A stretch of DNA of 64,000 bases from JAWKSY01 sp041402125. GTDB taxonomy: Bacteria > Planctomycetota > GCA-002687715 > DRQF01. This document shows, piece by piece, positions 35,253-44,028 of the stretch. The translations under genes and the position numbers were made by a program. Position 1 is the first letter of the stretch. Every line of letters begins with the position of its first letter. The notes under the pieces are model-generated. The model was given only the letters and a program-made list of their open reading frames with translations. It did not search any database and was not told the origin of the DNA. Location: positions 62,001-126,000 of the forward strand of contig JAWKSY010000003.1 in NCBI GenBank assembly GCA_041402125.1. Direction: 5' to 3'.

Positions 35253-36518
35253 ATGACGACCGAGCGCGAACGCATCGCCGCCCTCGACGCCGACCTCGTG
35301 AAGGCCTCGAAGGGCATCAAGGTCCTCTCGCATCTCGGCTGGCCGAAGAACTGCGCGAACGAGTTCATCGAGTCCCACCAGCGCGGCGAGGCCCGTCTGC
35401 CGGAGATCCGCTACGCGAAGGTGAGCTTCGCCGACGAGCGTCGGGCCCTGAAGAAGGTCATGGAGCGCTGCGACCGCTCGCATCCGGTGGAGGACTTCAT
35501 CCACAAGACCGCCCGCAGCTACGACCGCGTCGCCGAGCTCATCGAGAACCTCGGCACGCCGCGCTTCCGCGATCTCTCCGTCGCGATCTACGGCTCGCCC
35601 AAGGACGCGGTCGCCGTCGACCACACGACGACGCTTCACGCCGCGCAGCGCCTGATGGAGTCGACGCGCGACTTCGCTCAACGCTGCGCTCACGACGAGG
35701 CCGACTACTGCGTGACCCCCGAGGCGGTGGCGGCGGCGCTGCGCAAGGAGTGCGAGTTCTTCACCGGGCACGACATCCAGGTCGTCGTCGATCCCTCGCT
35801 CTCGGCGAAGGCGGCGGCGGGCGCGCTGCGCATCCGCATCCGCGGCGGCACCTGCTTCACCGACGACGACACGGCACAGCTCCTGCACCACGAGCTCTTC
35901 GTCCACTCGCTGACCGCCCTCAACGGCCGCGAACAACCCGTGCTGCAGAGCCTCGGCCTCGGCGCGCCGCGCACGACGCGGACGCAGGAAGGGCTCGCGC
36001 TCTTCGCCGAGCTCATCACGAACTCGATCGACATCAACCGCCTCCGCCGCATCGCGGCGCGCTGCGTGGGCATCGACCTCGCGCTGGACGGCGCGAACTT
36101 CATCGAGGTCTTCCGCTACTTCCTCGCCACCGGACAGACCGACAGCGAGAGCTTCTCCTCGGCGCAGCGCGTCTTCCGCGGCGGCGACGTCCGCGGCGGG
36201 GTGCCCTTCACGAAGGACGCGGTCTACCTGCAGGGATTCGTCCGCATCCACAACTTCCTCCGCGACGCGATCGGGAGCGGCAAGCTCGACTTTCCGCACT
36301 TCCTCGTCGCCGGTCGACTCCGCGCCTCGGACGTTCCGCGCCTCGAGCCCTTCTTCCGCTCGGGCCTCATCGCGTCGCCGCGCTACGAGCCGCCGTGGTT
36401 GACGCGCCGCTCGTCGCTCACCGCGTTCCTCCTGCACTCGAGCTTCACCAACGAGCTCCATCTCGGATCGCGTTCGGCGAGCCTGGGCGAGGAGCCGGAA
36501 GAGGCCGCGAAGGTCTGA
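35253..36518 (+). CDS. DUF1704 / QEGLA-motif metallopeptidase-like protein
   Basis: ATG 35253 has GGGAG upstream. The 421-residue product contains the family hallmarks HHELFVH (zinc-type HExxxH, His213, Glu214, His218) and RTQEGLALFAELIT (QEGLA motif, 245-249). Those are the active-site elements of the DUF1704 family, which includes the animal tubulin tyrosine carboxypeptidases MATCAP1/2 and bacterial proteins once linked to flavohaemoglobin expression. A bacterial substrate is unknown; a peptide or protein C-terminal cleavage is the natural guess. It is followed 35 bases later by a MobB-like P-loop gene and then a NUDIX gene. Confidence 0.9.
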   Translation: MTTERERIAALDADLVKASKGIKVLSHLGWPKNCANEFIESHQRGEARLPEIRYAKVSFADERRALKKVMERCDRSHPVEDFIHKTARSYDRVAELIENLGTPRFRDLSVAIYGSPKDAVAVDHTTTLHAAQRLMESTRDFAQRCAHDEADYCVTPEAVAAALRKECEFFTGHDIQVVVDPSLSAKAAAGALRIRIRGGTCFTDDDTAQLLHHELFVHSLTALNGREQPVLQSLGLGAPRTTRTQEGLALFAELITNSIDINRLRRIAARCVGIDLALDGANFIEVFRYFLATGQTDSESFSSAQRVFRGGDVRGGVPFTKDAVYLQGFVRIHNFLRDAIGSGKLDFPHFLVAGRLRASDVPRLEPFFRSGLIASPRYEPPWLTRRSSLTAFLLHSSFTNELHLGSRSASLGEEPEEAAKV

Positions 36519-36553
36519 CCTCCGGACTCGGCGGGGACCGCGAAGCTGCTACG

Positions 36554-37189
36554 ATGACCGGCATGAAGAAGATCGCGTCTCCGGAACCCGACCGACTCGC
36601 GCCCGCTCTCGGGCGCCCCTTCCTCCTCAGCGTGGCGGGGGACGGCTCGAACTGCGGCAAGACGCGACTCGTCACGCTCCTGCTCGCCGCCGCCGCCCGC
36701 CGCGGCCGCGTGGGGGCGCTCAAGGTCTCGACCTCGACGCCCGACCACCGCTGCGCGAGGACCGGCCTCGCCTGCGGTTGCCTCCGCTTCGAGGGGCAGA
36801 TGCGCTTCCTCGAGGGCGAGGAGTACACGCGACGCCGCGGAAAGGACACCTTCGCCTACCACGAGGCGGGCGCGCACCGGGTGGCCTGGCTCCAGACGAC
36901 GAGCGACTTCGCCGCCGAGGCGGGCGCGGAGGCGGCTCGCGAGCTCGCGAGCTTCGACGTCGACCTCGTCGTCGTGGAGGGAGCGGCCCTGGCGCGCGCG
37001 GGTCGCACGGACGCGCTCGTGCTCGTCCGCCGCGAGGACCGCCCCGAGAAGGCCGGATTCTCCGAGCTCCTGCCGCGCGCCGACCTCGTCCTCGCGAGCC
37101 GACGCGGCGGCGGAGAGGGGACCTTCGATCCCGACGGCGCGGAGCTGCCCTCCGGACTCGAGTCTCTCCTGGACCGGATCTTCGCGTGA
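36554..37189 (+). CDS. MobB-like P-loop NTPase
   Basis: The start is ATG 36554 or the in-frame ATG 36563; neither has a strong ribosome site. The product of about 211 residues opens with a P-loop GDGSNCGKT (about 29-37), a KVSTSTPDHRC segment, the cysteine-bearing GLACGCLRFEG, and the strand VDLVVVEGAAL, a Walker-B-like element as in MobB (molybdopterin-guanine dinucleotide biosynthesis protein B). The Cys-rich insert is unusual for MobB. No other molybdenum cofactor gene is near, so the true cofactor or nucleotide role may differ. It overlaps the NUDIX gene by four bases. Confidence 0.6.
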   Translation: MTGMKKIASPEPDRLAPALGRPFLLSVAGDGSNCGKTRLVTLLLAAAARRGRVGALKVSTSTPDHRCARTGLACGCLRFEGQMRFLEGEEYTRRRGKDTFAYHEAGAHRVAWLQTTSDFAAEAGAEAARELASFDVDLVVVEGAALARAGRTDALVLVRREDRPEKAGFSELLPRADLVLASRRGGGEGTFDPDGAELPSGLESLLDRIFA

Positions 37190-37842
37190 GCGTGCGCTAC
37201 GAGTACCCGCGGCCGGCGCTCACCGCCGACGTGGTGGCCTGGCGGCTCCGCGAGGACCGCATCGAGGTCGCCCTGATCCGGCGGGCGCGTCCGCCCTTCG
37301 CGGGACGCTGGGCGCTCCCCGGCGGCTTCGTCGATCCCGGCGAGGCGCCGGAGCGGGCGGCGGTGCGCGAGCTCGCGGAGGAGACGGGCCTGCGGGTCCG
37401 TTCCCCGCGCCTGCTCTGCGTGCGGGGCCGGCCGGACCGCGACCCGCGCGAGCCCGTGGTCAGCGTCGTCCAGATCGGGGAGCTCGGCGCGAACTCGCGC
37501 CCCGGGCGGGCGGGTGACGACGCGGCCGCCCTGGAGTTCTTCCCGCTGCACGCGCCGCCCCGACTCGCCTTCGATCATCGCGCCGTCCTCACCGAGGCGG
37601 CCGCCTGGCTGCGCGAACGGGCCCGCCGCCGCCCGGTCGGCCTCGACGCGCTGCCGAAGACCTTCACCGAAGCGGATCTCCGCCGCCTCCATCGCGCGCT
37701 CCGCGAGGGCGGCGCGCCGCCGCGCGGACTCGCGGGACGGCTGCGCGAGCTCGGGCTGATCGTCGGTCCGCCCGAGGCGAATCGCTTCGACCGACGCGTC
37801 GCGCGATCCCTCGAGCGCGACGGGTTTCCCTTCCTCCTTTAG
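37186..37842 (+). CDS. NUDIX hydrolase with NrtR-like C-terminal domain
   Basis: A GTG start at 37186 overlaps the MobB-like stop (GTGA). The 218-residue product has a full NUDIX box in GGFVDPGEAPERAAVRELAE followed by ETGL (47-69), with the expected Glu53, Arg61, Glu62, Glu65 and Glu66. The C-terminal third (FTEADLRRLHRALREG, then ANRFDRRVARSLERDGF) resembles the winged-helix part of NrtR-type NUDIX regulators of NAD metabolism. It could be an ADP-ribose or nucleotide pyrophosphatase, a DNA-binding sensor, or both. No NAD genes are adjacent. Confidence 0.8.
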   Translation: MSVRYEYPRPALTADVVAWRLREDRIEVALIRRARPPFAGRWALPGGFVDPGEAPERAAVRELAEETGLRVRSPRLLCVRGRPDRDPREPVVSVVQIGELGANSRPGRAGDDAAALEFFPLHAPPRLAFDHRAVLTEAAAWLRERARRRPVGLDALPKTFTEADLRRLHRALREGGAPPRGLAGRLRELGLIVGPPEANRFDRRVARSLERDGFPFLL

Positions 37843-37867
37843 TGCCGGTCCGGAGACGAGGATCTTG

Positions 37868-40800
37868 ATGCAGAACACGTGGCGGACGCGCGCGAGCGCG
37901 GTGGGCTCGGGGCCTGGCCTCGTCCGGTGGGCGATGGGGCTCGTCCTGCTCGTCCTCGCGAGCCCGATGACGCGCGCCCAGGAGGGAGAACTCGCCCGGG
38001 CGAAGTGGATCTGGAGCGCCCCGGACGCCGCGACGAGCCGTCCGACGGGCGAACGGATCTTCGTGCGGCGCGCCTTCCGGGCGCCGGCCGACGCGTCCTT
38101 CCATCTGGAGGTGACGGCCGACAACCACTTCCGGGCCTGGATCGACGGCCGCCCCGTCCTCGCGGGAGACGACTGGGCCGCCCCGGGCACCGTCGAGGGT
38201 CGCCTCGGAGGAGAAGGGGAGGAACACGTCCTCGCCGTCGAGGCCTGGAACGACGCCGGAGCGGCCGGCCTGATCTTCGCGCTCCGCATCGACGGCGGCG
38301 CCCCCTCGACGCGCGTCGTCTCGGATGCCGGATCGCTCGTCGCGAGCTCCGGCCCGGACGGATGGACCGCGGTCGGGCCCGTCGCCGGCGACTGGTCGCC
38401 GGCCGCCGTCGCGGCCGACTTCGGAGGCGGTCCCTGGGGACGTCCGCGCGCCCCGCGGCCTCCGAGCTTCCGGCCGCGCCCCGGCTTCACGGTCGAGACC
38501 GTGGCGGAGGGCGTCGGCAGCCTGATCGCGATGGGTCGCGAGAGCGACGATCGTCTCTGGGTCTCGCGGGAGAGCGGTGGGCTGCTCCGTCTCGACCGCG
38601 ACGCCGAGGGCCGCTTCGCGACCGGCCTCGAGCTCCCCGCGTACTCCTACGCCCAGGGCCTCGCCTTCGCCGCCGGCCGTCTCTTCCTCACCGGCTTCGG
38701 CCCCCAGGGGCTCGGGCTCTACTCCGTCGATCCCGTGACGGGCGAGGGCCGGCGTCTCGCCCGTCTGGAGGGCGCGGGCGAGCACGGCCCCCACGGCATC
38801 GTCGTCCGCGGCGATCGCCTCTGGGTCACGCTGGGCAACCACTGCCGCCTCATGGAGCCCTGGGCCGCCGATTCTCCCTACCGCGGCTGGTACGAGGGCA
38901 CGATCCTCGAGGCCATGCCCGACCCGCGCGGCCACGCCAACGGCATCCTCGCTCCGGGCGGCATCATCTTCTCGACCGACTTCGAGGGGACGGCCTTCCG
39001 CGTCGAGGCGGGCGGCATGCGCAACGTCTACGACCTCGCCTTCGACGCGCGCGGCGAGCTCTTCGCCTTCGACGCCGACATGGAGTGGGACATCGGTCTG
39101 CCCTGGTACCGGCCCGTGCGGCTGTACCACGTCGCGCCCGGGGCGGAGTTCGGCTGGCGGCAGGGTTCCGGCAAGTGGCCGCGCGCCTTCGCCGATGCGC
39201 TCCCGCCGGTGCTCGAGGTGGGGCGGGGGAGCCCGACCGGCCTCGTGACCTACGACGGCGACTCCTTCCCGTCCGCCTTCCGCGGCGCGATCTTCGGCGC
39301 CGACTGGTCGCGCGGCCGCATCCTGAGCTTCCGCGTCACGCCGAACGGTCAGGGCTACCTGGGACGGAGCGAGACTCTCCTCGAGGGGCAGCCCATGAAC
39401 GTCACCGACCTCGTCGTGGACGGCGCCGGCGACCTCCTGTTCTCCTGCGGAGGACGGGGCACGCGCGGCGGCGTCTTCCGACTGCGCTACGTGGGCCCGG
39501 GCTCGGAGCGGGAGGAGCGCCGGTCGACCGGGTCGTGGGAACGCGCGCCGAGGACCGCGCGAAGCTCCCGCTCGCGGAGCTCTGGCGGCGCCTCGATCTC
39601 GCCGGAGACCGGACCGCCCGCTACCTCGCCGCGCGCGAGCTCGAACGCCGCGGCGCCCTCACGCCGCCCGACGGCGTCCGTCCGGGACCGCTCGCCCGAG
39701 CCGAAGCCGATCTGGCCGCGGTGCGCCTCGATCGCCGCGCCGGCCGCGCCCCGGCCGATCGCGCCGCCTCGCTCCTGAGCGGGCTCGCCGCCGCCGCCAC
39801 GGCCGACGAACGCGCCCTCCGGCTGCGCTCGCTCGCGCTCCTCGTGGAGCGCTTCCCCGGTCGCCTGGACGAGAAGGGAGCCCGGACCCTCGCGGCGCTC
39901 CCGTCCGATCCGGACCCCGTCCTCGAGGAGCTCCGCGCCGCCATCCTCGTCCGGACCTTCCCGGCTCTCGCGCGCGAGGGGCTTCTCGACCGGCTCGCCG
40001 CCGCGAAGACCGACGAACGCCGCATCGCGGCCGCCGAGCTGCTCTCCCGCCTGGGGGCGGCGGCCGACGCGGAGAGCGACGCCGAAGCCCTCGAGGCGCG
40101 CGCGCGGGCGCGCGGCCTCCCGGGTGGAGCGAGCTTCGAGGGCTTCCTCGAGCGCGCCGCCCGCCGCATCCTCGATCGGGCCGGCTCGGAGGAGCTGGAC
40201 GGGGTCTGGGCGGCCCACGCGCCGGGCGGCGAGGGCGTCCAGCGTCGCGAGGCGGCCGGCGCCCCGCGCGACGCGCGACGGCTCGTCGCGGTCCTCCGCG
40301 GCCTTCTCGAATCGCCCTCCCGGGATCCGCGCGAGGGTCGCCTCGTCTTCGAGCGGGCCTGTGCCTCCTGCCACCGTTGCGGCGCGGCCGGGAACGCCGT
40401 CGGTCCCGACCTGGGCGACGTGGCCGCGCGATTCGGGCTCGCGGATCTCGTCACGGCGGTGGTCGAACCCGACCGCGACGTGAGCGACCAGTATCCCGGC
40501 CTGCTCCTCGACCTGGAGGACGGTCGGAGCCTCCTCGGGCTGCTGGCGGGGCAGACCGACGAGCGGGTCACCATCGTCACGACCGAGGGCAAACGCGAGG
40601 AGATATCCGTCGGCGCGATCCGCGACCGGCGCACGACCCGGTCCAGCATCATGCCGGCCGGCCTCTTCGACGAGCTCTCACCCGTCGCGATCGCCGACCT
40701 CATCGCCTTCCTGCGCGAACCCGACACCGTGGCGGAGCGCCCCCCGGAATCGAGCTGGTCCGACCTCTTCGACGGCAAGACGCTCACCGGCTTCGAGCCG

Positions 40801-41301
40801 GACGAGGAGCGCTGGCGCATCGAACGCGGGGTCCTGATCGGGGCCGCGAAGGGGCTCACCGAGAGCCGGTTCCTCGTCACCGAGGGGGAGTGGAGCGACT
40901 TCCGCCTCGAGGCCGAGGTCCTCGTCGTGCGCGGCAACAGCGGGATCCAGTTCCGTTCGAAGCTCCTCCGGCCGGGTGTGCTGGGCGGCTACCAGGCGGA
41001 CATCGGCGAGACCTGGTGGGGGTCGCTCTACGAGGAGCGCGGCCGGGGCGTTCTCGTCCAGGCCGACGCGGCTCTCTGGGAGCCGACGCTCGACCGGGGC
41101 GGCTGGAACCATCTGCTCGTCGAGGCGCTCGGCGAGGAGATCGCGATCAGCCTCAACGGAGTCCCGACGGTCGTTCTGCGCGACTCGGGAGCATCCCGCG
41201 GCCGGATCGGACTCCAGCTCCACGCGGGAGAAGGAACCGAGGTCCATTTCCGGAATCTCCGCCTTCAAAGCCATGACAAGAATCACGTTTCAGGCCACTG
41301 A
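37868..41301 (+). CDS. Secreted beta-propeller / HEAT-like / cytochrome c / DUF1080 fusion (one frameshift)
   Basis: ATG 37868 has GAGG upstream, and a signal peptide follows (LVLLVLASPMTRAQ). The first frame holds an N-terminal beta-sandwich (about residues 35-160) and a PQQ/sorbosone-dehydrogenase-like propeller. The frame breaks in a G-run near 39510-39512, where one base is missing; the next frame goes on without a stop to 41301. It holds an Ala/Leu/Arg helical HEAT-like region, a cytochrome c-type haem site CASCH with GNAVGPDLGDV, and a C-terminal DUF1080 domain (DLFDGKTLTGFEPD). Fusions of these parts are typical of PVC bacteria and suggest periplasmic sugar oxidation and cleavage. The total would be about 1144 residues. 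Confidence 0.8.
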
Positions 41302-41319
41302 CCCCCGACAATCACCCCG

Positions 41320-43191
41320 ATGAGCGCCAGTTCGCATGACAAGAACCAACATGACATGCGCACGAGGAGTCCGGGGCCGGGCCTGATTCCGGTCCTCTCG
41401 CTCGTCGCGGGCGGTCTCGCGGTGGCTCTCGCGGCCTTTTGGGCCCTCCAGGGCGAGTCCCGCTCCAACCGGTTGCAGCAAAAGGACTTGCAGACGGCCC
41501 GGGCACACTCTGCCCTCGGGGACGCCGTCGGCGCGGCCCGACGCTCGGCGGAGAGCCTGGTCGAGAAGCTCGACCTCGCCGGTCGGGCCGGACGCCTCGA
41601 CGAGAACGAGATCGAGTTCGTGGCAGCCGGACCGATCGGGCTCGTCGTCTCCACGACCCGCGAACTGCGATGGCCGCCGTCCCGGCCCGAGGTCCGGCTC
41701 GACACCTGGCTCGATCGCCTTCCGGTCTCGCGGCGTGAAGCCGTCCTGACCGCGCTCGGCGAGGCGGGCCGCGGCGTCGATCGGCGGGGGCTTGGGGGAC
41801 CTCGCGCCGGGGAAGACTCGGGGCTGGAGGCCGAGCTCGAGCGGCTCCGGCGCCTCGTCCTGATCGGCGGCCTCGCCGCGACGGATCCGGCGGGGGCGAG
41901 GGCGCTCGCCCGGGCCGAGCGGCTGGCGGGAGGGTTCGAGCGCCTTCCCAGCGCGCTCGGGCTGGAGGCGCTGCGGATCGAGGCGGAGGGGGGCGAGACC
42001 GGCGAGGCCGCGGCGCGAGCCTGGCGGAGGACCGTCCTCGCGCTCCTCCACGCCGATCCGGACGGCGCGATCTGGCTCGTCGACGCACCGGCCGCCGCGC
42101 CCGCCGGCTGGGTCGAGGAGCAGCGCGCCCGGGCGCGCACGAGACGGGATGCGGCGGCAACGGCGGCGCTCGAGGAGGGATGGTCGGAGCGGGGCGAGAG
42201 CTTCGCCGGCGCGGCCGGACCGGGCCTCGTGTCGGTCGCGCTGATGCCCACGCCCGCTCCGGATCCCGCCCAGGGGCGCCTCCTGGCGCCGGGTGAGGAC
42301 GCGCCCGGCGCGTTTCCCCTCGCGGCGCCCTTCGAGGACCGCCGGTTCCTTCCCGCCGACCCGCCGCCGGCCGGACCGCCCTGGCGCAGCCTCCTCGTGG
42401 GAGCGGCGCTCGCGATGGCCTTCGCGGGCCTCGGGGCGAGCGTGTGGTGGAATCTCCGCCTCGTCGCCCGCGAACGCTCCCGAGTCGACGCGCGGGCGGA
42501 GTTCCTCGCCGCGGTCTCGCACCAGCTCAAGACGCCCGTCGCGAACCTCCGGCTCTTCGCCGAGACCTTGCGCCGGGGCGGGGTGGAGGAGGGAGCGGAC
42601 CGCGATCGCATGACCGCGATCCTCGAGAGCGAGTCGATCCGGCTCGGCGACTACCTCGAGCGGATCCTGACCCTCTCCCGCATCGAGCAGACGGCCTTCG
42701 CGGACGGCGAGGCGCGCTCCCTCGCCGTCCTTCCGATCCTGGACGAGCTCGCCCGCCGCTTCGCCCCGCGCGCGGAGCGCCAGGGCGTCCGGATCGCCGT
42801 CGAGACGCTGCCGGAATCGCACGCCCTCGTCCGGGGCGAGGAGAGCGATCTCCTCGAGGCCCTCGGAAACCTCGTCGCGAACGCGCTGGATCACGCGCCG
42901 CCCCGCACGACGATCACGCTGCGGGCCGAGGCCGCGGATGACGAACTGAGGCTGCTGGTGCGCGACGAGGGCCCCGGGATCCCGCCCGCGGAGCGTGAAC
43001 GCGTCTTCGAGCGATTCTTCCGCGGCGAGGGGGAGCGCAAGCGCCGCGGCGAGGGAACGGGGCTCGGCCTCGCGATCGCCCGCGACCTCGTGCGGGGGGC
43101 GGGAGGTAAGCTCGCGATCGAGGCGACCGGACCGGAGGGCACGACGATGGGCGTCACCCTGCCGCGGGCGGACGGAGGAAAGAGCGCGTGA
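41320..43191 (+). CDS. Membrane sensor histidine kinase
   Basis: The start is ATG 41320; an in-frame ATG at 41356 (MRTRSPG) is also possible. The 623-residue product has two membrane helices, about 24-43 and 355-375, around a periplasmic sensor of about 310 residues that I do not recognise. The transmitter follows with an H-box AVSHQLKTPVANLRLF (His near 401), N-box ALGNLVANALDHAP, G1 RDEGPGIP, F-box FERFFRGEG and G2 GTGLGLAIA. The GTGA overlap with the response regulator marks a cognate pair. The signal sensed is not known. Confidence 0.92.
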   Translation: MSASSHDKNQHDMRTRSPGPGLIPVLSLVAGGLAVALAAFWALQGESRSNRLQQKDLQTARAHSALGDAVGAARRSAESLVEKLDLAGRAGRLDENEIEFVAAGPIGLVVSTTRELRWPPSRPEVRLDTWLDRLPVSRREAVLTALGEAGRGVDRRGLGGPRAGEDSGLEAELERLRRLVLIGGLAATDPAGARALARAERLAGGFERLPSALGLEALRIEAEGGETGEAAARAWRRTVLALLHADPDGAIWLVDAPAAAPAGWVEEQRARARTRRDAAATAALEEGWSERGESFAGAAGPGLVSVALMPTPAPDPAQGRLLAPGEDAPGAFPLAAPFEDRRFLPADPPPAGPPWRSLLVGAALAMAFAGLGASVWWNLRLVARERSRVDARAEFLAAVSHQLKTPVANLRLFAETLRRGGVEEGADRDRMTAILESESIRLGDYLERILTLSRIEQTAFADGEARSLAVLPILDELARRFAPRAERQGVRIAVETLPESHALVRGEESDLLEALGNLVANALDHAPPRTTITLRAEAADDELRLLVRDEGPGIPPAERERVFERFFRGEGERKRRGEGTGLGLAIARDLVRGAGGKLAIEATGPEGTTMGVTLPRADGGKSA

Positions 43192-43874
43192 GCCGGCTGC
43201 TGATCGTCGAGGACGACGAGAATCTCCGCTTCGGCCTCCGCTTCAACCTCGAGCGGGAAGGGCACGAGGTCCGCGAGGCCGACAGCGCCGAGGCGGCCGA
43301 GACGATCCTGCGCGAGGGTCGCGCCGAGCTCATCCTGCTCGACGTCATGCTGCCCGGGCGCAGCGGACTGTCCTTCCTCGAGGCGCTCCGCGATCGCGGC
43401 GACCGCACGCCGGTCGTCGTCCTCACCGCGCGCGCCGACGAGAGCGACGCGGTGACGGCGCTCTCCCTGGGCGCGGACGACTACGTCCGCAAGCCCTTCG
43501 GTCTCAGCGAGCTCGTCGCCCGGATCGGCGCCATCCTCCGCCGCGCCGCACCGCGCGGCGGGACGGCGGCGGGCCGGCTCGTCGTCGGCCCCTGGACCGT
43601 CGACCTCGGCACCCTCGACGCGCGCCGCGAGGGCGGCGAGGAGCGGCTCACCCACCTCGAGGCGCAGGTCCTCGAGGCCCTGGCCCAGCGTCGCGGCGAG
43701 GTCGTCTCCCGCGAGCACCTCCTGGCCGAGGTCTGGGGCATCTCGGGGGGCGCGACGACCAGGACCCTCGACAACCACGTCGCGCGCCTGCGCAAGAAGC
43801 TCGAGCGCGACCCGCAGAGCCCCGAGTTCATCCTCACCGCCTACGGCCAGGGCTACCGGCTCGCCTCCGACTGA
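43188..43874 (+). CDS. OmpR/PhoB-family response regulator
   Basis: The GTG start at 43188 overlaps the kinase stop. The 228-residue product has a full receiver with acidic pair Asp9-Asp10, phospho-acceptor Asp52 (LILLDVMLPG), Thr80 and Lys102 (YVRKPFG). A winged-helix effector follows (LTHLEAQVLEALAQRRGEVVSREHL, then TRTLDNHVARLRKKLERDP). All key residues are intact. It should bind direct repeats or dyads near target promoters. The next gene, a HEAT-repeat protein, has an inverted repeat just upstream that could be such a target. Confidence 0.93.
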   Translation: MSRLLIVEDDENLRFGLRFNLEREGHEVREADSAEAAETILREGRAELILLDVMLPGRSGLSFLEALRDRGDRTPVVVLTARADESDAVTALSLGADDYVRKPFGLSELVARIGAILRRAAPRGGTAAGRLVVGPWTVDLGTLDARREGGEERLTHLEAQVLEALAQRRGEVVSREHLLAEVWGISGGATTRTLDNHVARLRKKLERDPQSPEFILTAYGQGYRLASD

Positions 43875-43981
43875 GACGTCCCCGCCGGCTTCGACCGGCG
43901 GCAACGGCGCCCTCCGACCCCACGCCCGGCCGCCGTGACGTTTCGCGACAATCTCGGGACGGCTTCGGGACCGCAATCCGG

Positions 43982-44019
43982 CCAGTTTCCGCGTCTGATG
44001 GGACACGAGCGGAAACCGG
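43982..44019. promoter_or_regulatory. Imperfect 11-bp inverted repeat upstream of the HEAT-repeat gene
   Basis: Arms CCAGTTTCCGC (43982-43992) and GCGGAAACCGG (44009-44019) match in 10 of 11 positions around a 16-base loop, 10 to 47 bases before the ATG at 44029. It may be an operator for the adjacent OmpR-type regulator or a leader hairpin. Confidence 0.35.
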
Positions 44020-44028
44020 AGACACACG

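Noticed and set aside
41272..41348. Short direct repeat CATGACAAGAA(T/C)CA at 41272-41285 and 41335-41348
   Set aside because: It is 14 bases with one mismatch and both copies are in coding sequence around the DUF1080 stop and kinase start. It may be chance; no symmetry or promoter context supports a binding site.
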